A stretch of DNA of 64,000 nt from Papiliotrema nemorosa (lineage: Eukaryota > Basidiomycota > Tremellomycetes > Tremellales > Rhynchogastremaceae), in assembly GCA_032158125.1 (NCBI GenBank), contig JASKOT010000001.1, forward strand, positions 868,001-932,000, written 5' to 3'. The notes under the pieces were generated by a model, which had not been told where the DNA came from, searched no databases, and was given only the letters and a program-made list of their open reading frames with translations. Below, one piece after another: positions 34,390 through 45,542 of this stretch. The translations under genes were made by a program, and so were the position numbers. Numbering within the stretch: position 1 is the stretch's first letter; the number at the start of each line of letters is the position of its first letter.

Positions 34390-36243
34390 CTATAGTCCTT
34401 GCAAGGGCCCTTCTCCTTCGGCACCCAGGATATCCTCTCCTTCCTTGAGCACCTTCCACCCTACCGTGCCCTTGCGAGATCCGCCGACACCGGCAACTGC
34501 GTGAGCCGGATGCGGTATCCACGACCAGCCATCTGCATCCTTGTCGACCTCGAGCTGTTCACCAGCGATCTGTAGATCCCTCGTGGTTGCTGTGAACCAT
34601 TCGGAAACAGGCTTCTTGACCCATCGATCGTTTGCGCGACGCCCCTCGAACCATCCCAGGTGTCCACCTCCACCAGAGATGGCAGCGTAAAGATGCGAAG
34701 AGTCTGCAAAGTCTTCGATGGGAAGTGAAGCTCCGTCTATGATTGGGTCATCGAAAGCGTTGATTGCAAGCGTGGGTCTGGTGTCAGCGGAGTCATCTAG
34801 CAGATACAACTCACCGTTTGATCCCCTTGATAACGTGTTTTGGACTTGCCCAATGATAGTACTCGTCTGCACCACTGAAAGGCCAGAGACCGATGTGTTG
34901 AGGTCCACCAAAGCGACTGACCATTTGCTCGTCCAGCTTTTTCAGTCTAACATTGCGGGCTTTGCGTTGCCGCTTGAGCTCGGGCATAAATGGTGCGGTA
35001 GGGGCATTTGGGTCTTCGAAAAGATCTGGGGTCCGGTCGTAGTGGCTGAACAGCACTCGAAGGAGGTTTTGGGCCATTGCCTTCGAGTACACGCGAGAGA
35101 TAAACCAGTGGTTCTCTAGGCGGATGGACATTTTAGGCAAGTCCCATGGTGTGCCAAGGACAATTCCTGAGGATAGCAATGATCTATCCCCTGTTTCGCC
35201 TAGATATCGCGACAAGACTGATGCGCCGAGAGAGAACCCGATACCATGAAGTGAAGATTGTGGAAAGAGGGTGCGAAGGTAATGGAGAGAGAGAGCGAGG
35301 TCGAGGGTAGTTCCGGCAGAGTAAAACTGAGGGGACGTTGCAGGTACGCCAGCACCTGAGGATCAGCGTCATCGGGCCAGAAGGAGGCTTTCACTTACAG
35401 CCTCGGAACTGACACCATCAGTATGCTCGACGTGAGATGGGGTATCTCTGCGACTCACATTGATGACCACTGCTCTTCCACCCAGACCACCTTCTGATCT
35501 CGGTTTAATCACCCATGCCAGAATGTTCCGCACATAGCTCTCATGACTTCCTCCCGTCAACCCATGGCAAGTCACGATTGTCGGAGTATCGTCTGGCATG
35601 CTGTCATAGGACTTTGGCGTAAAGTCGAGGCCCCTAGAGTGAGTGAGATCGCCTGTTGAAGTATTCTAGTGCTCACAAAGTACCTCCATCCGGCACTCGA
35701 AGATATGTTCTGATCTTCAGTGGACTTCAAAAGTCAAAAGCCCAGTGCCCACCTCTTGTACTCTACTTGGTCCACTTTGGAAAAGTTGCCTACGACCGAG
35801 AACATTGTCTGAAGGTGTCCACTAGATCATCAGGCTATCTATCTAACCGGTAGGCGTAGCACATACTTGGGCAACCACCATGTCGGCACAAATCGACCTT
35901 GTAGACTTCGTACATTGTCATGCACCCACTCTGACAGCGCTACCTCTGCGCCATCCCGCTTTCGGAGGGTAGTTGCAGCTCGAGGGGAAACGTGTACAAT
36001 CTGACGAGCGTAGTGAGCCAAACCGAATAGGCCCGCTATGGCGAATAAGATCTGACTGGGTAGGGCGAGGAGAGCTTGTAGTGGGCCTCGGGCGGTATAA
36101 AACGCTTTGACGTGTTTGTCGTCTTTGCGTCTATCGAATTTGTCCATTCGACACTGCTGGTCGATGTCAAAGCGGGTGTAGAGGGAAGATGAGAATTGAC
36201 GACGTGGTTGACCAAAACCCATCTCGTCATTGTTTTGTCGCAT
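34390..36243 (-). CDS. Alpha/beta hydrolase, Eht1/Mgl2 (YheT-like) family
   Basis: This serine hydrolase family includes yeast medium-chain acyltransferase/esterases Eht1 and Eeb1 and the lipase Ymr210w. The start is ATG 36243 (MRQNNDEMGF), with a second in-frame ATG at 36222. A hydrophobic segment (QALLALPSQILFAIAGLFGL) near residue 55 may anchor it in a membrane. The lid and core include the oxyanion-site region VTCHGLTGGSHESYVRN, the nucleophile elbow GIGFSLGASVLSRYLG, the acid in INAFDDPII and the His in SGGGGHLGWFEG. About six introns are required, with boundaries near 35850, 35650, 35455, 35360 and 34850. The protein ends GPLQGL. The actual substrate (ester, acyl-CoA or monoacylglycerol) cannot be decided. 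Confidence 0.83.
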
Positions 36244-36474
36244 CGCATAGCATTGACCATGCTAGCTGCATCCTCGATCGGGCACAAAGAGTCAGATCTG
36301 ACCTCCATCAAGTGCTATCAACAACCGCCTTTGCTGAGGCTGTGATACGGGTATACAGTGCATGCGGGTCAAGTACAAGTAGGTCAGACACGGTATAAGA
36401 CTTGTCCAGCAAGTCTGCAGGGAAACGGTATTCTGAGCCGATTCTTACGTTCAAGTGACACTATCGGCCAGCTA

Positions 36475-37578
36475 CTACTGAATAGTAGTGCCCTTTGGCT
36501 TGACATTGTCGGCAAAGCTATCTGAAGGGTCAGTAGTTCCTTCACCAAGAACAGCAAAGTCTTACCGACGTAATTGCCCTGCTCATCAGTCATCAAGGCT
36601 AACAAGATCTGGTTGACAGGTACTCACGGCTGGATCGTATTCACACGTTGCTTGTATGCCTTTCTGCGATCGAGTTAGTCATTCTCGGCTCGACTGTGAC
36701 TTACACCGCATTGGGCGATATAGCAGCCCACTTTTGCCGTATTCTAACTCCATTAGCCTGTTGATTTGCCCAGCCGCCTTGGCTTACCCGCCAAACAACT
36801 TGGGTAAAGTGGCCCCAATCTTCTGCAAATCAGTACGAGGGTATCTTGCGTATCATATATCACTCGCCTTGGTACCCCGGACGATCCCAGGTATATATGG
36901 CTGTCGCGTCAACCTTGTATCCGCGCACGAACATACGGGCTTCCGACATCCAGTACGATACGACATCCATTGGTGTCCAGGTACCACCGCTCTTCCAAGC
37001 AATGTTCTCGCCAGCGTTCCTAGCCAGGTCAGCCCTTTCTCGGCCCTCCAATCGCCAGCTTACGAATGCTGTTGATTACACTTTTTCGCATTGTTCGAAG
37101 CTTTGACAGATAGGTCGTGATCCCACATTACGTCTTTGGCTCCATATTGGATTCTGAACGAGTTGTGCGCATCAACCCAGCCCTGAGCATCTTGACCATT
37201 GTCTTTACTGACAGCTGATGGGACGGGCATAATCGTGGTTGTCATTGCATCCTCTGACCTTGTTTGCGATCTGCTAGCCTGACCGAATGCGAGCGCGACC
37301 CGGTTAGTAGGCAAACCAGACGGTAGAGCCGCCATCGGAGCTGCAGAGGTCGACACGGATGAGTTGCTAGATACAGTCGTTGTGCTTGGTACGAGTACTG
37401 TAGGAGGCCGTCCTGCAGTTGCCGAAGCGACATTAATGGCAACGACACCCCGGTCTTCGAGATCTCCAACGTCTCTCGGAAGACTGCGATGTCGAGACTG
37501 TCGCAGCATTGGCAGGTGAGCTGCCTGAGCTACCGCCACCGCTGTGACAACGCAAATCAGCGCCGGAAAATGCCGCAT
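36475..37578 (-). CDS. Secreted CAP/SCP (PR-1-like) domain protein
   Basis: The start is ATG 37578. A signal peptide is clear: MRHFPALICVVTAVAVAQA. A Ser/Thr/Pro-rich linker of about 110 residues follows, then the CAP domain: WVDAHNSFRIQYGAKDVMW, DHDLSVKASNNAKKC, ENIAWKSGG, then WTPMDVVSYWMSEA and YTWDRPGYQGE. The CAP his-x..glu pattern is present in part. The domain is cut by several introns between 37080 and 36540, and the end after the last intron reads SFADNVKPKGTTIQ with TAG at 36475. Yeast CAP proteins (Pry) bind and export sterols, and plant PR-1 proteins act in defence. The role here is not known. It is probably secreted, with no membrane anchor seen. Confidence 0.75.
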
Positions 37579-37911
37579 ACTCAACGTCGGCTTGACGAAT
37601 ACAAGCCGAATGTAGCAGTTGACTTGGAGATCACAACACTTCGCTAATGACGGCAGGACCAGGTCTGAGACATCATCATGCCAGACATGTTTCGGTATGT
37701 ACATCGTGCGTCCTTTCCTTTGAGCAACGATATCCGTTCATGTTGACACTTGTGAAACAAGTCTGACCTCGTTCTGGCAGTGTTTGAGCGAGGACGATGT
37801 TTGATGATACCTCGAGAGTGAAGTGGTGCGCGGACCGGCATACATACAGTACATATTGTGAAGTACTGGCTCGTTTCTGCAGTAAAAATAACTGATCGGA
37901 TGATAATCGAA
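37579..37911. other. Intergenic, promoter of the CAP protein gene
   Basis: Between two minus-strand genes. I see no gene. Confidence 0.5.
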
Positions 37912-38994
37912 TCAACCTTTCTCTCTCAAGCGAACAGTCAAACCTCCCCAAGCCGAAATCAGAGCAGCAGTGACTATGAAAAGGATTGACCCGAGAAGCC
38001 TGATCATCAGCACAAGATCTCCTCGGAGTAACTCCGTACAGCCAGAATCCCGCTCCCAGACGAGAGTGCAAGATGGATAATCCCAAAGGCTTCTCGTCAT
38101 TGACCTTGTCCCGAGCGACCACGCAGACAATCAATGTCGGGAGCCACCAAATGATTGCCCAGAAAGCATAGCTTGCCGATGCACCTCGGTGGACGATATA
38201 GTAATGCACGCGAGTGGAACCTGACATTCCCTCGGTACTGGTCTTGGTGTCTATTATCGCCCGAGGGGGGCTTGCGAGCGCGATGAGCAGGCCGAAGAGA
38301 AGTAAGACTCCAGTGATCGCAGCTGTCTGTATCAGTCACCTTCTTCCGGAGCTACCCTCTGCCTTCGAGGGACTGAACGAGTGGCATGAAACGCTACGAT
38401 ACTCACGGAAGATCAAGAAGGATGAGGCAATGGAGAGTGACTTGCGAAGAGACCTGTCTATCAGTTTGTGTTCACCACGACCGACGAAGAGGAGACTAGC
38501 CCAGGAAGATTCAGGGTAACAACTCGATCATCCGGCGAGGCGTCCTGGGGCAGTCGCCAGAAGATCTCGGAGTGACAGAGACCGTTGCCCAAGTAATCTC
38601 CCTTGTGCCACTCGCACCACCCAAACACACCAAAACCGTATTCCAAGCGCCCATCGATCTTGGCATCGCTCAGGTCGCGTGCCCTATTGCTGCTATCACT
38701 CGAGGCTTCACCAACTCTTATGGCTGGGAAAACGCCGGTGGAGATCGATGGGGTGTCGTCGCTTGTAGGCTTGCCGTGCACCACGGGAAGATCCACCCGA
38801 GGTGCCAGATCGTCCGTAATGGTGACTAGCCACCATCTTTGTGCCGCTTGACTGGCTTTGAGATCGTCATTCGACGGTAGCGGGGCGTTGTAGAATATAA
38901 CGAGAAAGATCCCCAGCACGCCGACAAGGGTGAAGAGAATGGCCAAGAAATGGGCAAAGACACCATGAGTCTTATACTTGACTGAAGACGGCAT
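37912..38994 (-). CDS. SUR7/PalI-like tetraspan B
   Basis: A four-helix membrane protein. Helix 1 (FAHFLAILFTLVGVLGIFLV) follows a short N-terminus. The outer loop contains YGFGVFGWCEWHKGDYLG, then a Cys in GNGLCHSEIFWRLPQDA. This resembles the GxWxxC loop of fungal SUR7/PalI proteins of plasma-membrane domains. Further helices are ASSFLIFPAITGVLLLFGLL, SYAFWAIIWWLPTLIVCVV and LGSILFIVTAALISAWGGL. Splicing with a GTACGG donor near 38041 fuses GFWL to LLGSILFIV and gives the end VRLREKG at 37912. The start is taken as ATG 38994. An acceptor-like CCGTCTTCAG at that place allows an upstream exon starting at ATG 39226 (MTEDANPRDSRPAGSP) instead. Confidence 0.65.
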
Positions 38995-39312
38995 CGGTGA
39001 AGCGGGGAGGCGAAAGTGATATTCGTATGTACAGAGTCTGAGACGAGTGTTTTACCATGAGGTCAACACCTACCACCAGGATCAGCGCCGAATCGACAGT
39101 GAGAGGGAGATTGTGTACAAAGGACCAGCTCAGTAGGGACACTTTCCCACACCTGACTCGCCTGTAGTCAGCGAGTCCTGGGCTTCCTGCGGGCCTGGAG
39201 TCTCTCGGGTTGGCATCTTCAGTCATGGCTGTGTAGATACCTCATTCATCCACTTTACTACGAGTGGTCTACAACATCACAAATGTGAATGATCAGGTGT
39301 GCAATACGAGTA
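38995..39312. other. Intergenic or alternative first exon of tetraspan B
   Basis: It contains the ATG at 39226, whose frame (MTEDANPRDSRPAGSPGLAD) could be a first coding exon of tetraspan B. Otherwise it is promoter. Confidence 0.4.
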
Positions 39313-40289
39313 CTATCCTTTCTCGCCCCTCCATTTTGCCTGTAGCTTGGAGGGCAATTTATCCCGAGGCTTTCTCCAAAACCCTCCCACAGCGATCCAG
39401 CCAAGAGCTACGATATTCATGATCAGTGCAGAAATGACCCTCATCTATCAGCCTCTGAATGACATCCAGATAGCCGGACTTACAACTTGTCGCCGAGACC
39501 TCTCGCAGCGTAAAAACCTATGCCCTTGATACCTCTGTATTTGCTCTTGGCTACCTCTACACATATGATGACCGGCAGAGATCCTCCCACGATAATTACC
39601 AAGACGATAAAGTATGTTGGCCAGCAGTACAGGATGTTTGAGAGGAGTACCCTAGTCCCCATGCTTGCATCCCATCTCTTGCCGATACCGCCATACGATG
39701 TCCAGAATTTCGGCCGCTTGTCGTCAACCGGAATGCGAAAGGTGAACAAGTGACACCAGAAGCAAAACATGGTTGCTATGATTGCTGGAAACATCAGCGC
39801 TGTTGCGGCGTAACGGTTTCCTCACGAGCGATCAGTAGCAGACCGCAAGGAAACAAAGAGTGGGTGATCGCCCTAGGGGGTCAATTTGGCCAGCTCTTGG
39901 ACGGCTCACTTTGGGAGGTCCAGGTTGGCTACATTGCTCCCGGGCCCAGCATCATCAGGAATCTTCCACGCTCCACCACCAAAGCACGTTGCGTCACCTT
40001 GAAGCTCTTGCCTCGTGTTCCCCCACTCGCACCACCCCCAAACCCCGAATCCGTACTTTACCAGTCCTTTTCCTGGGATGTCTGCCCCGGGCATGGTTGT
40101 GTTGACCGTGAACAGCCAGGCGTGAGTATTGATCTGGTTATTGGCGACCGTCGGCGAAGTCTTGTCCCAGAAGGGTTCATTACGTAGGAGGACCACCCAG
40201 TACACAATGTGAGAGATTAGAAACATAAAGGAGACCGGGATAAAGGCCACGGCAGGCAGCTTGAGGTCAGGATCCCAGTGCGCTCCCAT
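39313..40289 (-). CDS. SUR7/PalI-like tetraspan A
   Basis: A paralogue of tetraspan B, adjacent and on the same strand. The start is ATG 40289 (MGAHWDPDLKLPAVAF). Helix 1 is FIPVSFMFLISHIVYWVVLL. The outer loop carries YGFGVWGWCEWGNTRQELQG, a Cys in DATCFGGGAWKIPDDAG, and ends with NLDLP, as in copy B. Later exons encode FPAIIATMFCFWCHLFTF, YCWPTYFIVLVIIVGGSLPV and MNIVALGWIAVGGFWRK, the last three helices. The end is GEKG with TAG at 39313. The family marks eisosome-type or cell-wall-stress membrane domains in other fungi; the role here is inferred only. It is divergent from glutamate decarboxylase. Confidence 0.68.
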
Positions 40290-40557
40290 CTTGTGCTTCT
40301 GTGAGCCTTGAGGATCTCAGTGAGTTTATCTGATTTTATGAGCTCCCTCATGCAAGCGCGATACTCATAAGCGTGGTACTGCATACTCCATGAAAGGTCG
40401 GACAGAGTTGTCGAGGGGTCATCCCAATGAAAGGAGCTCATCCAGGCGCCACCTTTGGGACACAGGATCCCGCGCTGGGAGATCTATCGGGACGTTGAAA
40501 TAGCACTCGATGGTCATTATTGCTGTGCGAAAGACGCACTGCGACGTTGATGGGACA

Positions 40558-40575
40558 GTCGACGCAGTCGACGCA
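40558..40575. repeat. Direct repeat of GTCGACGCA
   Basis: Two perfect 9-nt copies lie head to tail in the divergent promoter upstream of GAD1. It may be a paired factor site or a chance duplication. Confidence 0.5.
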
Positions 40576-40621
40576 GAGCTCGCAAAAGGGCGTGTCGTGC
40601 CCAAAAATAGTCGCAAGATCT

Positions 40622-40631
40622 GTCACGTGAC
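40622..40631. promoter_or_regulatory. CACGTG E-box in a 10-nt palindrome
   Basis: The site reads GTCACGTGAC. It is the longest palindromic E-box in the window together with the one at 55969. Confidence 0.4.
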
Positions 40632-40702
40632 TTCCGGCCATCGCTCGGATGACGTCGGCAACCATTCACACACACGTTGAACCCCCGTCGTCGTGCAAAC
40701 TG

Positions 40703-40712
40703 TATATATAAA
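40703..40712 (+). promoter_or_regulatory. TATA box of GAD1
   Basis: The sequence TATATATAAA lies 56 nt upstream of the ATG at 40768. A clear TATA box is more usual in regulated than in constitutive fungal genes. Confidence 0.5.
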
Positions 40713-40767
40713 CGGTGAACCGCATGCATTCAACCTCAACCTCCCTTTCAATAGTCAAAGTAGCAGG

Positions 40768-43030
40768 ATGGCTTTGGGCAAGCACGTCGATGCCGATAAG
40801 CTGATCGCTGAGGCGAGAGATCACAGAATTCACAAACACACTGGCAACAGGTCTGACTGTTTCCGTCTCGATCAACCCGAGGTGCTAATAAGCAGGCTGG
40901 ATCTGCACGATATCCCTTATGGATCCCGGTATGATGTGGATGTCGATCTCCCTCGATTCAAGATCCCAGAGCAAGGTGTCGACGGCAAAGTCGTGTACCA
41001 ATTATTGCACGATGAGCTTATGCTGGGTGAGTCATGGTACCTCGGCAACCTGCTGACTTGAAGATGGCAACCCAAACATGAATCTCGCCTCGTACGTAGT
41101 CTTTCAATAGTCGTGTCCGTACTGACTCGGTCAGCTTTGTCCACACTTGGGTCCCCGACGAGTGTGAGAAGCTCATGATGGAGAATCTCAACAAGGTGAG
41201 TACTATTGGTGCTCGCAGATGCCCGGCTGACAGGCAGAACTTGGTCGATCAAGACGAATATCCGTCGGCGACTGAGATCCACAACCGATGCATCGTGGGT
41301 GTCACAGCTTATGCCGTGAAGTTTTAAACTGACTGCATAGTCTATGATTTCGCACCTTTGGCATGCACCCAAAGAAGCCACTGCCATGGGAACAGCCACT
41401 ACCGGATCCTCCGAAGCCATCATGCTCGGTGGACTTGCTCTCAAAAAGCGATGGCAGGCCAAGATGAAAGCTGCTGGGAAAAACATTCACGAGCCCGGAC
41501 CAAACATTGTCATGGGAGCAGAGGCGCAGGTCGCCTTGGAGAAGTTTGCCAGGTACTTTGACGTAGAGTGCCGATTGGTTCCCGTTACCGCTGAAGTGAG
41601 ACCTGATCTAGGGTCAGCTGCTGATAGCCAGAGTGGCTACGTCATGAACGCCAAAGACGCCATGAAGTATGTCGATGAGAATACGATTGGTATTTTCGTG
41701 TAAGTGGTCGTTGCAACCGAACGGCGTCCGTGCTCACGGCAGGATTCTCGGATCAACCTACACTGGGACTTTCGAATCTGTCACCGAGATGTCGGCCGAG
41801 CTCGACAAGTACGAAGCTGAGACGGGCATCCATGTGCCCATCCACGTTGATGCTGCTTCTGGTGGATTTGTAGCGTGAGCCTCACTGCCAGCTATACCTT
41901 GGTGCGCTGATCAGCAGACCTTTTGCCTACCCTCACTTTGATTGGGACTTTAAGCTTCCTCGGGTGCAAAGGTATGATCTTGTACTTGACCAAGACAGTG
42001 TCGGCTGACTCGCAGTATCAATGCTTCGGGGCACAAATACGGTATGAGCTCGGTCGGTGTCGGATGGATCATTTGGCGGGGAGCCGAGTATCTCCCCAAG
42101 GAGCTCGTCTTTGAGCTACATTATTTGGGAGCGGTACGTGTGACACGTGCGACAAGGTCTGTTGCTAATAAGTAAGACTGACTACTCCTTCAACTTGAAC
42201 TTTAGTCGACCTGCCCACCCCATCTTGGCTCAAATGTTCAATTGTACGATCGTCAGCTGTCCCGGCGCTATTTGCTGATGGTCAGTCCTAAACCTTGGAT
42301 TCAACGGCTACAGGCGAATCATGCAAAACAACCTGGCCAAGGCTCGAACCCTCTCTCGGGCTCTCGAAAACTCGGGCTACTACACGTGTCTATCCCAGAT
42401 TCACGTTCCCAAGGTCCCTGCCCCTTCGTCAGCCGCGCAAACCATTTCGAACGCTGCAGGACAACTCGAAGGATTGATCAAGGGCTCGAAAGAGGAGATT
42501 GATGAAACCGACGCGCGATATTACACCCCTGGTCTACCAGTGGTCAGTTTCAGATTCTCCGACAAATTCAAGCAGCAATATCCAGGCATCAAGCAGGCAT
42601 GGATCCAGCTCCAACTCCGAGGCATCGGCTGGATTGTACCCAAGTAAGCAGCAAAAGCTCTGCCTGCCTGCAAGCTGACGTCGCAGCTACCCTCTTCCGC
42701 CAGACTGTGAGGACACTGAGATTCTCCGAGTGGTTGTCCGAGAATCCTTGTCGGGCGACTTGGGTCGAAAGTTGATTCAGGATATTCTTGAAGTGTCAGT
42801 CCAGCAGTGCTCGCGGTAATGGATACTGACAAGTTAGGACCGAAAACCTGGTCAATGATGGTGGACCCTCTCAATCAATGTCCGAGGCAGTCAAAAAGGA
42901 CACCCGAGGTCGAGACAACAAGAATGAGGGCATTGACAAGGAACATGCGGCTGTGAGTTTACATGTAACAACAGTCTCCGGCGTTCTAATGGCATAGGAA
43001 AACACCTCGAGTTACGCTCGACCCTGTTAG
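40768..43030 (+). CDS. GAD1: Glutamate decarboxylase
   Basis: This PLP enzyme converts glutamate to GABA and CO2, feeding the GABA shunt; it is cytosolic. The start is ATG 40768 ([17 protein letters not shown]). Diagnostic regions are [68 protein letters not shown] (the Asp that binds the PLP ring nitrogen) and the Schiff-base lysine in [18 protein letters not shown]. The rest follows the family to [18 protein letters not shown]. About ten short introns are removed, for example near 41023-41064, 41701-41743 and 42953-43000, the last giving the C-terminus [10 protein letters not shown] with TAG at 43028. I see no clear calmodulin-binding Trp-rich tail like that of plant GADs. Confidence 0.95.
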
Positions 43031-43598
43031 ACGTGGCAACGTGGAGTCTCACACATATGCAGCAGGACGCAAAATCTGAAGAGGGGTCATAAGTATTGAT
43101 TCATGTATGCGGTCGCCGATGTCGAGTCTATACTGACCATTTACCACTTACCTCTCACCTAAGGATGGAAATCGTGTAGTCAATTGACTTGATTCCCCAT
43201 ACATCATGAACAATGAGGGGACCAAATACCTTATACTTGAAACGAATCTGCGGAAAGGGAGATACGAACTCCCTGGTAGTTCGTGCATCTCCCTTTCCCA
43301 CGCCCTGGATGACTGATTTTCGGGGTACGTATTCCTTTGTGACGCCCCTTGCTCGACAATCTAGAAATCTGCCTCATTGCCCCTATCGATCTAGCTATCG
43401 CTCAGAGTCCTGAGCATGAATCTGTTCACATGATCGAAGCATATTACTGATATGAAACATTGACCCCGTTATTGATAATCTGGGAGATCAAGGAGTCGGA
43501 CTGTCGAGATCCAAGAGGATTGAACAAGTCCGTGATGGATAAATACGCCCTCATACAGGTCGTCAGCTCCATTCATCCCCACCCATCGTCTCCCGAAG
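43031..43598. other. Intergenic between GAD1 and the GH76 gene
   Basis: Both flanking genes are on the plus strand. The region is A/T-richer than its surroundings. No gene is seen. Confidence 0.5.
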
Positions 43599-45367
43599 AT
43601 GACTTTTGCTTACCACCTCCTCTTGGTTGCACCCCTCATATCGGCCCAGATCATTCCCGTGGGCTGGATCAACCCAAAATTTGGTCAGTCGAAAGAATCC
43701 ATCCACCGACACACCCTCAATTCGTACAACAGCCTGTTCAACACCTTCTCCAAAGACGGGGACGGAGGAGGCTGGACAGCGCAGAACGCATGGACGAGTA
43801 TAGCTCAATTCGACCACCAAGAGGGGTCCAGAGCGTTCTATGATAAAGTCAAAGTGGCCCAAGACAAGTTGGCGGCCGATACCAAGCGGGGACATTGGGG
43901 CATCGAGCTGGTCAATGACTACAATGACGATATTGGATGGGCGGGGATGGCTAATGTGTTGGCGCATGAGACGTATGGGGATGATGTGTTTTTGGACCGG
44001 GCAAAGGGGGCATACGATGCAAGTCATGCCTTAATGCCGCATGGCTCTGATTCTGATCTGACATAGTTCATCCTTGGCCATGGATATGTATCTCAAGATG
44101 TATTGGACGATGGATACGTCAAGGGCACGAAGAATCCAGACAACAAGGTGCAAGCGCGATGTGATGGAAAGTCGATGCTCGGCGGTGTCTGTGAGTGTGA
44201 CATCAGAATCATCACTTTGACAGGGCCTGAAGCGGTCTGCATGTCATGATTTGTCGCACAATTCGATCAAGCGGTGATTGACGGCAGACTGGGTCAACGG
44301 AGGCAATACCGATCCGAACGACAAGCTGAAAGCCGCTTCTCATCCAGGAATCAACGCCGTGTCGACGGGCAACTTTGCTCTCCTCGGTGCAGACTTGTGC
44401 AGAGTGACGAAAGATATGAACTATTGCGATAGGAGTTATGAAAATGTGTGGTGGATTGATCGACAGTTGAAGAATGACAAGGGGATGATTTATGATGGTC
44501 TTGAAGGGACCACTTGCAAGATTACCGATTGGCAGTTTACGTGTAAGTTCCCACCCGCATTGCTGTCTTCAGGCCGAATGACTACTTATCATCAGATAAT
44601 CAAGGGCTTTATCTCGCTGTTCATGCTCAACTTGGCTTTTTGACCAACAATCAAACGGCGATCGACATTGCCAAAGACGCCATCAAAGTTGCGCTTTCTT
44701 CCGCGGCACCCTGGAATTCCGACAATGGAATCATCAGCGAAGGCAAGGGGGATGTGACTCAGAGCGACGACGGAATCGGTTTCAAGTCGATCACGATTCG
44801 ATACCTTGTCAAAGTCATGCCGTGGATCGACGATGAAGAGCTCACGCAAGCGATCAAGGATTATGTGGCGATACAGTATTATGCATTGACGCAGCTTGAC
44901 AGTGATTCTAAAGAGAATCCGGTCCAGTACGGGCGAAACTGGCAAGGTCCCTATTCAATCTCCACCCGACACGCTCAAATGTACGTTTTTCCCTGGATTG
45001 ACACAAGCTCTTTGTAAGGCTAAGGCTAATGAACAGTGCTGTGATGGACGTGTTGAACGCGCTGGCGATTTTTGAGGACGGTCAATTTCAACAGGGCGGA
45101 GATGGACCAGTCATGGTGCTCTCAGACAAAAGTCGGGACGAGAATCCCCCTGTGATCACCTCGATCAAAGCGACTCCACCCCACACGTCATCGAGAGCGC
45201 AGATGGGGAACCAAGCGTCTCCCACGGGAGTCTCAGGTCAAGGTAGGCCCTCACCTGTGGGTGGCAACAATCGAAATTTCGGACAGCCAGGACAGGCGGC
45301 TGTTGCTCAACCCTCTCGAGGGAGATCGTGTGCTACAAAGCGGAGGGTTGACAAGAGGAAGAACTAG
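43599..45367 (+). CDS. Secreted glycoside hydrolase family 76 (alpha-1,6-mannanase-like)
   Basis: GH76 enzymes cleave or transfer alpha-1,6-mannan and, in fungi (Dfg5/Dcw1), attach GPI proteins to the wall. The start is ATG 43599, with a signal peptide MTFAYHLLLVAPLISAQ. The paired catalytic aspartates lie in NDYNDDIGWAGMANVLAHET. Other blocks are GWTAQNAWTSIAQFD, GYVSQDVLDDGYVKG, VYWVNGGNTDPNDKL (made by removing an intron of about 90 nt at 44189-44285), STGNFALLGADLCRVTKD and NQGLYLAVHAQLGFLTNNQT. The final region is Pro/Gly/Asn-rich and ends KRRVDKRKN. No GPI signal is evident, so the product is probably released or wall-bound. It differs from Dfg5-type proteins in that tail. Confidence 0.85.
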
Positions 45368-45542
45368 GCGTGAAATGTGCGATGAAGATGGCCAGTCCGT
45401 GACGGGTTTTGTATTCGGATATTGTTGTAAACGCTCTCATTGTCTGATCTACCGTGCCATCTATGCAATTGTGACCGCGAAAACTGGCAACAAGGAGCCA
45501 TGCGATGCATGTGGGATGACTACCAGTGCCGGACTTGACAGC

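Larger units (their letters stand above)
40290..40767. promoter_or_regulatory. Divergent promoter between tetraspan A and glutamate decarboxylase
   Basis: This region holds a 10-nt palindrome GTCACGTGAC at 40622-40631, a CRE-like ATGACGTCGG near 40647, a direct repeat of GTCGACGCA at 40558-40575 and a TATA box (TATATATAAA) at 40703-40712, 56 nt before the GAD start. CRE and E-box elements suggest stress or nutrient control, which is an inference. Confidence 0.5.

Noticed and set aside
40438..40735. Minus-strand frames overlapping the GAD1 promoter
   Set aside because: They cover the TATA box and E-box of GAD1 and show no protein-like composition.
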